Shown: positions 34,805 through 41,844 of the stretch, one piece after another
Layout: every line of letters starts with the position of its first letter
Numbering within the stretch: the first letter of the stretch is position 1
Virus record (IMG/VR): IMGVR_UViG_3300008116_000070
Span: 1 to 47,794 of that record
Source of the DNA: a virus
DNA: 47,794 bases
Reading direction: 5' to 3' (one strand)
Translations under genes and position numbers: made by a program
Notes under the pieces: generated by a model
The model's database searches: none
The model's input: only the letters and a program-made list of their open reading frames with translations
Told to the model about the DNA's origin: nothing

Positions 34805-35383
34805 ATGACCAATGCAACACTCGCCAATACTGACGTATTGACTATTGCTGCTGACGCCGGTTTCTTCAACGGTAATCAGGCATACAGCAAGCCATCTGTT
34901 CGTCAGGCATGGTGCGATGCGTTCAACGCTGGTGTCTCACTCGATGAGGCACTAGAGTCTTTCCGCACTCGTGTCCATCGCGGTATTGCTGAAACCAAGC
35001 CAGAAGATCTTGATAAGATCGAGGCAAAGTTCCTCAGCAATGGCTACCAAAGAAGCCTCTACCTCGGCCTTGCCATGTCCCGTGGCATTGACGCAGGTAC
35101 CGCTTCTCTTGCTGCCAAGTTCGTCTCATGGGAAGACATCAAGTCTGCCCTAGAGACAACTGCCGACGAAGCCCTCAATGATGCGTTCGACGCACTCATT
35201 CTTGAGGGTGAGGCTAAGGCTGACGCACGAAGCGCTGCTCGTGATGCTGCTGCTATTGACATTGTCAAGCAAGCACCAGCATTCGCAGACGTTCTCGTTG
35301 CCAATGTCGACACATCGCTCAATTCAGCTGAGCGTGCTGAGTTAGTCAAGGTTCAAGCCTTGCTAACTACACTTCTAGCGTAA
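34805..35383 (+). CDS. First gene of the plus-strand arm, Ala-rich helical protein
   Basis: 192 aa from the ATG at 34805, chosen because AAAGGAGGTGAT stands eight bases before it; the open frame extends 150 bases upstream without such support. The start MTNATLANTDVLTIAADAGF is followed by helices (SVRQAWCDAFNAGVSLDEAL; SLYLGLAMSRGIDAGTASLA) and ends VKVQALLTTLLA. No Cys pairs, membrane segments or known family. Strong ribosome site and a terminator directly after it suggest high, separate expression. It could be an early host-takeover protein; that is a guess from position. Confidence 0.8.
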   Translation: MTNATLANTDVLTIAADAGFFNGNQAYSKPSVRQAWCDAFNAGVSLDEALESFRTRVHRGIAETKPEDLDKIEAKFLSNGYQRSLYLGLAMSRGIDAGTASLAAKFVSWEDIKSALETTADEALNDAFDALILEGEAKADARSAARDAAAIDIVKQAPAFADVLVANVDTSLNSAERAELVKVQALLTTLLA

Positions 35384-35399
35384 GACGCTAGAGGCAGGG

Positions 35400-35437
35400 G
35401 AGAGACTATGTCAGAAGGGGCATAGTCTCTCTCTCTT
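35400..35437 (+). terminator. Terminator after the 192-aa gene
   Basis: An 11-bp stem (GAGAGACTATG with CATAGTCTCTC), 10-base loop, then TCTCTTTAG. A smaller hairpin (CTAGCG/CGCTAG, 35375-35391) holds the stop codon of the gene in its loop. The first early gene is thus probably transcribed as its own unit. Confidence 0.75.
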
Positions 35438-35443
35438 TAGTGG

Positions 35444-35529
35444 CACACAGGGGGTCTTATACTTTCCCGCCCTCTGTGTGTCGCTATGGAGAAACTATAA
35501 TCTTAGTTCTCTAACATCTCTGTTAGAAG
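35444..35529 (+). promoter_or_regulatory. Hairpins and a TATAAT box before the small-gene cluster
   Basis: CACACAG (35444-35450) pairs with CTGTGTG (35474-35480), with some extra pairs inside. TATAAT at 35496-35501 could be a -10 element, but no good -35 hexamer stands at the right distance. A CTAACA/TGTTAG hairpin follows (35511-35526). A promoter here would feed the genes from 35629 on. Confidence is low. Confidence 0.35.
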
Positions 35530-35628
35530 AATAGGCCACTGTGACGCACGCCACTCAACTGTGTGGCAGAGCAACCAGGTTTTCGGCATGAGGGTCATGC
35601 TGTTATCACATACGACAGGAGGGTCTGT

Positions 35629-35775
35629 ATGGACATCGGTCAAACGACTATCACGATAGGCACATGGGAGTTCTATGAGGTTGTAAATGCCCTACGAGAC
35701 TCGTGTGGGTGCGATACCTGTCTCAAGAACGCTAATCTGCTACTTGAGTCTAAACATAAGGAGGTGAGTAAATGA
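35629..35775 (+). CDS. Small Cys-containing protein (48 aa)
   Basis: The ATG at 35629 follows an AGGAGGG site; an in-frame GTG at 35563 has none. The product MDIGQTTITIGTWEFYEVVN then carries 'CGCDTCLKNANLLLE', a CxCxxC cluster that may bind metal. Its stop overlaps the next ATG (ATGA). Function unknown. Confidence 0.68.
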   Translation: MDIGQTTITIGTWEFYEVVNALRDSCGCDTCLKNANLLLESKHKEVSK

Positions 35776-35933
35776 GTTGTGCTACACCCGGCTGTAGTAA
35801 TACAAATCTCGTTCATTCTGGCGTTGATGCCACAATGATCTTTGAGATACAGATGACAGGCAAATACTGTTATCCATGCGCTGCTGCGTACATCACTATC
35901 AAACGTGATATGTCTTCCCTCATATCTAACTAA
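35772..35933 (+). CDS. Small zinc-binding protein (53 aa)
   Basis: MSCATPGCSNTNLVHSGVDA then 'TGKYCYPCAAAYITIK'. The pairs CATPGC and CYPC make a zinc-ribbon-like site. AAGGAGGTGAG stands before the start, and the start is coupled to the previous stop. The next gene's AAGGAGG site overlaps its stop codon. Confidence 0.7.
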   Translation: MSCATPGCSNTNLVHSGVDATMIFEIQMTGKYCYPCAAAYITIKRDMSSLISN

Positions 35934-35942
35934 GGAGGAAAT

Positions 35943-36173
35943 ATGGGAGCCCCAATATGGCTCGATTACACCTGCCTTGTGTGTAAGACACCTAATGTCA
36001 TTACATACGCGGCACACCCTCGTATCAACGAGGAGTATCTCACTAAAAACGACGATGGCTCAGTCACCGCACAATGTACTGATTGCCAACACAAACATCT
36101 CTTCCTTGACTCAATAGTAACTTGGATTCCCGCCGATTCTTCTACTACGCAACTGAATATTCCCACAACATAA
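35943..36173 (+). CDS. Small zinc-ribbon protein (76 aa)
   Basis: MGAPIWLDYTCLVCKTPNVI start, with a second pair in 'VTAQCTDCQHKHLFLD'. CxxC pairs about 30 residues apart predict a zinc ribbon. An AAGGAGGAAAT leader fits well. The C-terminal part (SIVTWIPADSSTTQLNIPTT) looks extended. It contains one copy of the dispersed 13-bp repeat. No family is recognised. Confidence 0.72.
   Translation: MGAPIWLDYTCLVCKTPNVITYAAHPRINEEYLTKNDDGSVTAQCTDCQHKHLFLDSIVTWIPADSSTTQLNIPTT
36086..36098 (+). repeat. Dispersed 13-bp repeat, copy 1
   Basis: CCAACACAAACAT, here inside the 76-aa zinc-ribbon gene (read as codons for QHKH). Identical copies stand at 37399, 39934 and 42441. Confidence 0.6.
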
Positions 36174-36186
36174 GGAGGTGATGCCC

Positions 36187-36465
36187 GTGGGTGGTGAAAT
36201 CATGTTTTACAATGGTTTCAATCTGTTTATAGACCTCATTATCGCAGGTGTAGTTGGTGTGACTACATTTCACATGTCCAAACGACATCTGATCAGTGAG
36301 GGTATGGCTAAAGCTCTTGATTGGATAGATGATGGTGTTCTATTCAAGACAGAGTGTGGGGGCGAGTTCAAATGGACTTTCGACCCTACTAAATGTCAGG
36401 GTGATTGCTGTGTTCCAGTACCTGACAATGTAACTCCCCTGTTTTCCTCTAGAGAAGCAGACTAG
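36187..36465 (+). CDS. Single-span membrane protein
   Basis: 92 aa from GTG at 36187, eight bases after AGGAGG; an ATG at 36181 is only two bases from it. Residues about 7-26 are hydrophobic (FNLFIDLIIAGVVGVTTFHM) and predict one membrane span. The rest is soluble with Cys residues (FKTECGGEFKW, CQGDCCVPVPDN). No family is recognised. Membrane localisation in an early gene suggests action at the host envelope. Confidence 0.68.
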   Translation: MGGEIMFYNGFNLFIDLIIAGVVGVTTFHMSKRHLISEGMAKALDWIDDGVLFKTECGGEFKWTFDPTKCQGDCCVPVPDNVTPLFSSREAD

Positions 36466-36542
36466 GCTGCTTTAGGCCCCCGCGAAATTTTCCGTCGGTT
36501 TCGCTGGGGTCTACGGCTGTCTAGGCCGAGAAGGGAGAGTCT

Positions 36543-36803
36543 ATGAGCGATCAAATAGTATCTGTTGTCAAGACAGGTATTGTTCTGCAGGGTAAGGGGG
36601 CTTCTGCTGGGGCGACAGTATTGTTGTCTAAACCAGTCAATAATGAGCCACATTGCACAATAGTGCTTTGTCATGCCCCCGCATCCCCACATCATCCGTA
36701 TGTCGTATGGACATACAACGAAATAAGCGGTGCCTGCCATTCAGGTGATTACTTTGATAATCAGACTGAGGCTGCTGCTAGGTTTGCTGAGCGGACATGG
36801 TAA
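36543..36803 (+). CDS. Hypothetical protein (86 aa)
   Basis: MSDQIVSVVKTGIVLQGKGA start, a beta-rich core, then 'PYVVWTYNEISGACHSGDYF' and 'TEAAARFAERTW'. The layout (strand, W-x-Y, G-x-Y-F, then an A-x-x-F-x-x-R helix) is that of a small conserved phage protein of unknown role. An AAGGGAG site precedes it. A hairpin with CCCCCGCGAAA/TTTCGCTGGGG lies in the gap before it (about 36474-36507). Confidence 0.7.
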   Translation: MSDQIVSVVKTGIVLQGKGASAGATVLLSKPVNNEPHCTIVLCHAPASPHHPYVVWTYNEISGACHSGDYFDNQTEAAARFAERTW

Positions 36804-36925
36804 GTATCCCCGCCCGCATCATCAAATGTAAGTGTGGCAAGTTGATAACACTTGACGCACTTACTCTCAATGGCGTTACATGCCCCTCATGTGGCGTCAA
36901 GCACAAGCCCACAGGAGGTGGCTAA
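36797..36925 (+). CDS. Mini zinc-ribbon protein (42 aa)
   Basis: MVSIPARIIKCKCGKLITLD, then 'VTCPSCGVKHKPTGGG'. CxC and CxxC pairs 18 residues apart give one zinc ribbon. The ATG lies inside the end of the upstream gene (7-base overlap), so it depends on coupling. Its stop overlaps the next ATG (TAATG). Confidence 0.7.
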   Translation: MVSIPARIIKCKCGKLITLDALTLNGVTCPSCGVKHKPTGGG

Positions 36926-37053
36926 TGAGTATTGTATTTGTCTGCCTCAAGTGTGCTGAAGAAAGTATGTTCGAGGGCTTCGGCGCCTCACAAGTAAGGT
37001 GGGTTTCTTCTTGCCCAGATTGCGATCCAACATTCAACAGGGAGGTGAAATGA
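36925..37053 (+). CDS. Mini zinc-ribbon protein (42 aa), second copy type
   Basis: MSIVFVCLKCAEESMFEGFG then 'VRWVSSCPDCDPTFNREVK'. CLKC and CPDC form a zinc ribbon. An ACAGGAGGTGGCT sequence stands before the start, with a one-base overlap to the previous stop and ATGA coupling to the next gene. It is similar in size, not in sequence, to its neighbour. Confidence 0.7.
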   Translation: MSIVFVCLKCAEESMFEGFGASQVRWVSSCPDCDPTFNREVK

Positions 37054-37373
37054 GAATAAAACGATTCAGAGATGATGAGCAAGGCAATCTAATCCCGCTC
37101 AAACGCAAGGTTATATTGGCCACCATCTATTACTACGATGATGAGCCTATTACTTGGAACTACAAAGATGAAGAGGGCGATGGTTGCTTCCTCAATGATG
37201 CGATGGAAGATGCCCTGCAGGAATACAACCCCAATACAGAGATCTTTGACGTATGCATAGACTTTGTAAAGCAACGCTTCTTCAATGGCTGGTACAGCAA
37301 GTATGTGTATCGCTTCCTGCGTGGCAAAGATAGATTAGAGTACAGACTCTTGAACGAGTATTACTCAGACTGA
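37050..37373 (+). CDS. Hypothetical acidic protein (107 aa)
   Basis: Starts MRIKRFRDDEQGNLIPLKRK after GGGAGGTG. Tyr- and Asp/Glu-rich, with 'TIYYYDDEPITWNYKDEEGD' and 'FVKQRFFNGWYSKYVYRFLR'. It is predicted to be a compact alpha/beta protein. No family is recognised. The start chosen overlaps the zinc-ribbon gene by four bases; an earlier in-frame start at 36999 is not needed. Confidence 0.7.
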   Translation: MRIKRFRDDEQGNLIPLKRKVILATIYYYDDEPITWNYKDEEGDGCFLNDAMEDALQEYNPNTEIFDVCIDFVKQRFFNGWYSKYVYRFLRGKDRLEYRLLNEYYSD

Positions 37374-37398
37374 ATAGTCAGACAGTGAGGCATGGTCG

Positions 37399-37411
37399 CC
37401 AACACAAACAT
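37399..37411 (+). repeat. Dispersed 13-bp repeat, copy 2
   Basis: CCAACACAAACAT in the 90-base gap before the 281-aa gene, followed by TCGC. Extended similarity to the copy at 39934 (both continue with TTC or TTCC). Confidence 0.6.
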
Positions 37412-37463
37412 TCGCGCCCATGCCCTGCTGCCTGCCTGTCCAACAGGTAGGAGAGAGGTGAGT

Positions 37464-38309
37464 ATGAACGGAAATTCCGCCATTCTCGACCTTTTACCAG
37501 AAACGCAAAAACGATCACTTAGTATGTATCTCTACTACTATAAAAATGGTGAGCGCGGCAGTTATCTAAACAGAGGTAACCACAAAGTGTCTGCCTCTGA
37601 GGACTGGCACAAGTACGCTAAAGTCATGACAGACTATCCAAGAACGCTAGTCTATGATGACGAACGCTTTCACATTGTAGATATGTCATGCGGTGTACGT
37701 CGTGATTCAGACAAATTCCTATGTATACGAGAAGTATCTCCGGAATATGTATACGGCGTATTGACTGATCCAAGCCATATGCACTCATACAGGTATGCAT
37801 GGAGGGATGACAGCATCTTCTATGACGATGAAGTCGACAAGTTCTTCCATTTCAAAGCCTTTGATGCTCCGGTAACTTCAGATAAGGCGTTCATGTCTTT
37901 CTGGTTCGAGTCCGTCGAGGAACTCATAACAAAGCACAGTTGGAATGAAGGTCATTTCGATAACTCTATTCGCAAGCTGGTCAAAGACTTTGACCATTAT
38001 AAACGAAGAGAAGAGTTCGAAAAAGAGAACAACTTAGGGGGTGATTACAATATGTGCGGACGTTGCTACAAGCGTCGTTGCTGCTGCGATAACGGCAGCC
38101 GCGAACTTACTTACACCGTCAACCCACACTCTATGTCTGTAGAGGTGTCCAAGGGATTCAGAACCCTAGACTTTTCTATGGATGAGGTTGCTGAGTTGGC
38201 ATCATTCTTTGCATCAGCAAAGACCAAGATCAAAGAAGCAAAGGTTGCAGAACTCGAGGCTCAAGCCGCAGAGTTAGCAAAGCAGTTAGAAGAAGCCAAG
38301 TCTCTATAA
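37464..38309 (+). CDS. Two-part hypothetical protein with Cys-rich linker
   Basis: 281 aa from the ATG at 37464, which follows AGGAGAGAGGTG; an open frame from 37392 lacks support. Part one (1-195) is rich in Tyr, Asp and Phe (SMYLYYYKNGERGSYLNRGN; HIVDMSCGVRRDSDKFLCIR). A linker holds 'MCGRCYKRRCCCDNGSRELT', with five Cys that may bind zinc. Part two ends in a coiled coil (AKVAELEAQAAELAKQLEEA). A second ATG at 38052, before MCGRCYKR, has GGGGGTGAT just upstream, so an 85-aa short form may also be made. Confidence 0.72.
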   Translation: MNGNSAILDLLPETQKRSLSMYLYYYKNGERGSYLNRGNHKVSASEDWHKYAKVMTDYPRTLVYDDERFHIVDMSCGVRRDSDKFLCIREVSPEYVYGVLTDPSHMHSYRYAWRDDSIFYDDEVDKFFHFKAFDAPVTSDKAFMSFWFESVEELITKHSWNEGHFDNSIRKLVKDFDHYKRREEFEKENNLGGDYNMCGRCYKRRCCCDNGSRELTYTVNPHSMSVEVSKGFRTLDFSMDEVAELASFFASAKTKIKEAKVAELEAQAAELAKQLEEAKSL

Positions 38310-38342
38310 GAGACCAGTCACCAATGAAAGGAGGTGATGATG

Positions 38343-38570
38343 ATGGATACATACACAGTTATATTCTTTGTAGCACTCATAGCCATTGCTTTAGCAACAG
38401 GCTGGATGTTCGGAGTGCGCCAAGGTAGTGGAGAGTCTTACTACCAAGGATACACAGATGGTTATAACTCTGCTCTTGATGACCTCGAGAAGCAGTTAGA
38501 AGAAAAAGCAGCAAAGAAGAAAACAGTAAAGAAAGCAGTAAAGAAAACAACTACTAAGAAGGGCAAGTAA
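38343..38570 (+). CDS. Single-span membrane protein with Lys-rich tail
   Basis: 75 aa. Four start codons stand in a row (GTG ATG ATG ATG, 38334-38345); the last ATG has the best distance (eight bases) from AGGAGG. Residues about 4-25 form a membrane span (YTVIFFVALIAIALATGWMF). Then come 'GVRQGSGESYYQGYTDGYNS' and a tail of Lys, Thr and Ala (KKKTVKKAVKKTTTKKGK) similar to DNA-binding tails. It may link DNA or other acidic partners to the membrane; this is inferred from composition. Confidence 0.72.
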   Translation: MDTYTVIFFVALIAIALATGWMFGVRQGSGESYYQGYTDGYNSALDDLEKQLEEKAAKKKTVKKAVKKTTTKKGK

Positions 38571-38939
38571 ATGATAAAGACTGTCTTACTCAAGACAGAC
38601 GGCTCTAAAACAATACAGTCATACGAAAAGCTAACCCTGAAAGATATTCAGGCTGCTGTTGGTGGGCTGTATGAGTGCGTCTATCTTCCTAAACAAAACG
38701 TAGACATGCTATGCAATGAAGAGGGCAAGATGCTGCAGTTAGATCAAAACCCCATTGCAACAGCCCTCTATCACACTAATCATGGTCCACATGATGTAAT
38801 GGTTGGAGATGTTCTTCTAACCAATGGTTCTAATCTGGATGGTGAATACCTTAGCCTTACAGACCAACAGATAGAACAACTGTTCGCATTTGAATCTAAG
38901 ATAACACTGATTTCCCCAACTCAAGCAACATACGAATAA
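38571..38939 (+). CDS. DUF3846-like protein
   Basis: 122 aa, ATG directly after the previous stop. 'LKDIQAAVGGLYECVYLPKQ', 'DMLCNEEGKMLQLDQNPIAT' and 'HDVMVGDVLLTNG' match the DUF3846 pattern (VGG-x-x-E, NEEGK, N-x-x-A-T, D-x-x-V-G). This family is frequent in phages and conjugative elements, and its function is unknown. It lies in the small-gene early cluster. Confidence 0.8.
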   Translation: MIKTVLLKTDGSKTIQSYEKLTLKDIQAAVGGLYECVYLPKQNVDMLCNEEGKMLQLDQNPIATALYHTNHGPHDVMVGDVLLTNGSNLDGEYLSLTDQQIEQLFAFESKITLISPTQATYE

Positions 38940-38950
38940 GAAGGGAAACA

Positions 38951-39322
38951 ATGAACAAGGCAGTAGAAACACTACGCCTGCTTCGTAGACTAAACCAAGC
39001 ATCAAAGCCAGTGTATCTCCAGTCACCTGGAATATCTGGCGGCACTGTTGCTCACGGACTAGATATGGCAGACGGATTAGGCTCCGGATATATGGTTAGG
39101 GTTAGACTAAAACCATATGTCTACTTCAGCCCATACGGATTCAACCGTGTAGGTAATGAAGGTATGAACGTGACTGGAGTAATAGTTCCGGCACACAAAG
39201 CGCTGTCACTAAACAACGCACGCACATTAGAAGAAGCATTATCTATGGGCGTATACATAGAACCAATATCAAAAAGAAAGCGTAAGCAACTAGCAAAGAA
39301 GGGAAAGATCTATGTCCTCTAG
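38951..39322 (+). CDS. Hypothetical protein (123 aa)
   Basis: MNKAVETLRLLRRLNQASKP start, a beta-rich core (YMVRVRLKPYVYFSPYGFNR; VTGVIVPAHKALSLNNARTL) and a basic end (KRKRKQLAKKGKIYVL). AAGAAGGGAAAC precedes the ATG. Its end overlaps the WhiB gene by 11 bases. No family is recognised. Confidence 0.68.
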   Translation: MNKAVETLRLLRRLNQASKPVYLQSPGISGGTVAHGLDMADGLGSGYMVRVRLKPYVYFSPYGFNRVGNEGMNVTGVIVPAHKALSLNNARTLEEALSMGVYIEPISKRKRKQLAKKGKIYVL

Positions 39323-39641
39323 GATACGACGCACTATTGTTCAAACAAATGTAGTAATCAAACGATTACCTACACCAACGCTAAAGAATTACCAATGGCA
39401 AGAGGATGCTGCTTGTAGAACTGTAGATCCAGAACTATTCTTTCATCCCGACCAAGAACGCGGTCCGGAAAAGGATGAAAGAACACGACAGGCAAAGCTA
39501 GTCTGTGCTACCTGCACCGTAACTACAGAATGCCTTGACTTTGCAGTCAATACTCGTCAAGACTTTGGTGTGTGGGGAGGTTTAGACGAAGATGAACTGT
39601 ATGTTATACGGATACGAAGAACACGAAAGAGAGATGAGTAA
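39312..39641 (+). CDS. WhiB-family iron-sulphur transcription regulator
   Basis: 109 aa. The four cluster-binding Cys are C35 in 'EDAACRTVDPELFF', C65 and C68 in 'AKLVCATCTVTTEC', and C74. The typical 'FGVWGGLDEDEL' turn (85-96) and a basic C-terminal tail (RIRRTRKRDE) follow. WhiB proteins bind a 4Fe-4S cluster and work with the primary sigma factor. They are limited to actinobacteria and their phages, so this gene is the best marker of the host. Phage WhiB proteins such as WhiBTM4 can repress host WhiB2. The early-arm location fits control of host or phage transcription. Confidence 0.94.
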   Translation: MSSRIRRTIVQTNVVIKRLPTPTLKNYQWQEDAACRTVDPELFFHPDQERGPEKDERTRQAKLVCATCTVTTECLDFAVNTRQDFGVWGGLDEDELYVIRIRRTRKRDE

Positions 39642-39928
39642 TGCATGGAGTGATAGATGAATCAGTTAGGTATCGTTGTGATACCCCAGTTATCTATAAG
39701 ATAACTAATTACAACTGGCCTCAAAGCCATAGGACCAGTGAGTCCATCATACGAGTAGATCAGATACAAAGTTATGACACCATGTGGGGTGCAGCATTTC
39801 CTGCACAACTAATGGAGTGGAAAGTTAGACGCATGATAAGAGTATTTACTATGGCCGTACCTAATGTGGACTACAGTAAATACGCACTTGCTGATGGGCA
39901 AGAATGCACGTGTGATAGCCATAAATAG
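39641..39928 (+). CDS. Hypothetical protein next to WhiB
   Basis: 95 aa, coupled to the WhiB gene by TAATG. MHGVIDESVRYRCDTPVIYK start, 'SESIIRVDQIQSYDTMWGAA' in the middle and a Cys/His end (GQECTCDSHK). Cys near both ends could share a metal. No family is recognised. Confidence 0.65.
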   Translation: MHGVIDESVRYRCDTPVIYKITNYNWPQSHRTSESIIRVDQIQSYDTMWGAAFPAQLMEWKVRRMIRVFTMAVPNVDYSKYALADGQECTCDSHK

Positions 39929-39933
39929 GCGTA

Positions 39934-39946
39934 CCAACACAAACAT
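39934..39946 (+). repeat. Dispersed 13-bp repeat, copy 3
   Basis: CCAACACAAACAT, in the short gap just before the tRNA gene and followed by TCCC. Confidence 0.6.
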
Positions 39947-39952
39947 TCCCCC

Positions 39953-40026
39953 GCGCTGTTAGCTCAGTTGGTTAGAGCCCCGGACTCATAATCCGGTCGT
40001 CGTAGGTTCAAGTCCTACACAGCGCA
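39953..40026 (+). tRNA. tRNA with anticodon CAT (Met, or Ile if modified)
   Basis: A full cloverleaf: acceptor GCGCTGT with ACAGCGC, D-arm GCTC...GAGC with loop AGTTGGTTA, anticodon stem CCGGA/TCCGG with loop CTCATAA (anticodon at 39987-39989), variable TCGTC, T-arm GTAGG/CCTAC with loop TTCAAGT, discriminator A. No CCA is encoded. The acceptor starts with a paired G, so it is not an initiator tRNA. It could be elongator Met or an Ile tRNA that needs lysidine modification; the sequence does not decide. Confidence 0.95.
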
Positions 40027-40034
40027 CGACAACA

Positions 40035-40196
40035 GGCCATCATCAGGACGGAGACCGCCTTGCCGTCGAAACCCTGATTCATAGGTAGTTGTCACTATCT
40101 GCATCGGAAGGGGTGCAGCTTGGTCTTCATGGCCGGTTACCTAAGGTAATAACGCAGGCTCGTCACCTAGGCATGTGAAGGGATAAACTGCCTTCA
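40035..40196 (+). ncRNA. Structured segment after the tRNA, candidate RNA
   Basis: A 188-base gap with many helices. GGCCAT (40035-40040) pairs with ATGGCC (40129-40134), closing a domain with three hairpins: ATCAG/CTGAT plus GACGG/CCGTC (40042-40078), TAGT/ACTA (40086-40097), and CTGCA/TGCAG (40099-40118). Then follow TTACC/GGTAA (40137-40149) and TGAAGG/CCTTCA (40176-40196) just before the AAAGGA site of the next gene. No open frame with support is seen. It may be processed with the tRNA or act as a leader. No known RNA class is recognised. Confidence 0.45.
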
Positions 40197-40214
40197 AACA
40201 TATGAAAGGAAACC

Positions 40215-40937
40215 ATGACAAGTAATCGTTGGAATGCAATTGTCCACGATTATGATTCAGCAAAAGCATACATCGATAGAGGTAGAAAAAAGATTTTTAG
40301 AACTCTCTACAACAAAAGACTGTATGCAACGTACAGGAATGACGGTGCATCTATTGGCATACATTTCAAAAACTGGGGTCCTGATCTAATTCGCTATCTT
40401 CCAAATGGATTAGCAATTATAGCCTTGGATCGGTCCTTTAGTTATCCATCAACAAGAGATGTATTAATCAGATATGCAAACCTTGAAGGTCTTGTACAGA
40501 GGAATCATAAACTCTATTTACTTCAAGAGGGAGACACCTTTACTGACACTAGAAAGGTGCCTTGCCCCAAATGCGTAGGTAAAGGAGTACATTGGTATCA
40601 ATGCAATGGACAAAAAGATAAAGCAAGAAATAAAAACACTAACAGATTCAGATATCAAGAGGTAAAAACATTTAGTGGTCAAACCTTCACGGTATACGGC
40701 TGTAACTGTTTGCAAAGCAATCCAAATCTCAACCCAGATAATCACAGAGCTAAAATCGAATGTCGATTTTGCAACGGTGTTGGGCACAGAGATTTGGGCG
40801 GTAAACGAAAAGCTTTTCAGTGGGATGGAGATCCTTTAACTATTGATCTTGCTACTGGAAAGATACTTCAAGTACATAAACCAAAACTGCTAATAAATAT
40901 AGTCAAAGAAAAGGAAGGAGAAAAAGGTGACCAATGA
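40215..40937 (+). CDS. Zinc-binding hypothetical protein (DnaJ-like Cys motifs)
   Basis: 240 aa. The N-terminal 115 residues are a basic alpha/beta domain (YNKRLYATYRNDGASIGIHF; PNGLAIIALDRSFSYPSTRD). Residues about 117-195 hold Cys pairs: 'VPCPKCVGKGVHWYQC', 'VYGCNCLQSNPN' and 'IECRFCNGVGHRDLGGKRK'. The two CxxCxGxG-type motifs resemble half of the DnaJ zinc domain. The end is basic. It may bind RNA or DNA. The next gene starts inside its last codons. Confidence 0.72.
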   Translation: MTSNRWNAIVHDYDSAKAYIDRGRKKIFRTLYNKRLYATYRNDGASIGIHFKNWGPDLIRYLPNGLAIIALDRSFSYPSTRDVLIRYANLEGLVQRNHKLYLLQEGDTFTDTRKVPCPKCVGKGVHWYQCNGQKDKARNKNTNRFRYQEVKTFSGQTFTVYGCNCLQSNPNLNPDNHRAKIECRFCNGVGHRDLGGKRKAFQWDGDPLTIDLATGKILQVHKPKLLINIVKEKEGEKGDQ

Positions 40938-41652
40938 AACAACTATGTTAACTCCCAGAGATCAAGACACAAGTCAAGACCTTGAAGTGTTAACACTAGG
41001 AGAAGACGACCACGATGAAGCCAGTAAATTCATAAGAGATGAAGTTCCATCGTGGTTATCTACAGATGGTGAACGGCCGCTATATACCCCGTTTTATTTT
41101 ACAGAAGGTCATGAAACTGCAGAAAAGATTCCCCCAGAAGTAATAGCAAAAGCAATCTACAACGGTAAATATGGGTACCTACCCTGTTATTACACACAAC
41201 TATACGAGGACTATCCCCTACTAGTTGCAGCCGAACTAATAAAGAAAATAAAGTGGTACAACAATCAAACTCTACGGCCTAGATACCTTGTAGAGATAAT
41301 TCGAATATACAGAATTATGTCAACGTATAATTGGAGGAATGGCTGGCCTGCTCATGCCGTAAAGTTTTACGGTCCTCTTGCCATAAATATGGCAGGCATA
41401 TACAAACACACAGCCCTATCTATTGACCTAGCAAATGAGTTCCCCAAACTATTGAACGGTAAACCAATGCCAGAGTCTATATCTCTGTATATGAAGTGCG
41501 TCAATAGATGGCATATGGATGGTAAACAACAGGGCCTATCAACCAAAGAAATATCAGAGGCAATATCAAAAGAGTGGAAAGCCACACTGTTAGATAGTGC
41601 ACCTATATTGAGAGCGGCTTGGGATTCAACCATAACTCTTGAGCAAGTATAG
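40927..41652 (+). CDS. Hypothetical helical protein (241 aa)
   Basis: GTG start at 40927 after GGAAGGAG. Acidic N-terminus (about 40 residues), then helical, rich in Tyr, Trp and Ile (LVAAELIKKIKWYNNQTLRP; YLVEIIRIYRIMSTYNWRNG; ISEAISKEWKATLLDSAPIL). No Cys cluster, no enzyme motif. It is overlapped by 11 bases with the zinc protein, so the two are probably made in equal amounts. A structured region follows. Confidence 0.7.
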   Translation: MTNETTMLTPRDQDTSQDLEVLTLGEDDHDEASKFIRDEVPSWLSTDGERPLYTPFYFTEGHETAEKIPPEVIAKAIYNGKYGYLPCYYTQLYEDYPLLVAAELIKKIKWYNNQTLRPRYLVEIIRIYRIMSTYNWRNGWPAHAVKFYGPLAINMAGIYKHTALSIDLANEFPKLLNGKPMPESISLYMKCVNRWHMDGKQQGLSTKEISEAISKEWKATLLDSAPILRAAWDSTITLEQV

Positions 41653-41657
41653 ATTTC

Positions 41658-41841
41658 GTCAACACCGGTTGACGGAGGGGTAGGCAAAACAGGCTTCCTC
41701 TAAAGAAAGTAGACCAGAGCTCTCAATCCTTGTTTCTGGCCGAATATCGTAAGTGCATAGCGCTTACATCATCGGAGAACCTGGATTCATCTCCTTCCTG
41801 CGAGTAAGTAGCTTCGGTAAGTAGTTTTGCCTATACCGGTG
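41658..41841 (+). ncRNA. Long-range folded leader or RNA upstream of the MoxR operon
   Basis: Part of a 341-base gap (41653-41993) without genes. A perfect 10-bp helix joins TAGGCAAAAC (41681-41690) and GTTTTGCCTA (41824-41833). CACCGG (41663-41668) can pair with CCGGTG (41836-41841), in competition with a local GTCAAC/GTTGAC hairpin. Inside are CCAGAG/TTCTGG (41714-41739), an 8-bp hairpin GTAAGTGC/GCGCTTAC (41749-41767, one wobble), and GGAGA/TCTCC (41774-41794). The closed domain is directly followed by a terminator. It looks like a discrete RNA or a regulatory leader. No known class is recognised. Confidence 0.55.
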
Positions 41842-41844
41842 CCG

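Noticed and set aside
35673-36166. Minus-strand frames opposite the small zinc-ribbon genes
   Set aside because: The plus-strand genes have strong ribosome sites and Cys pairs; the opposite frames have none.
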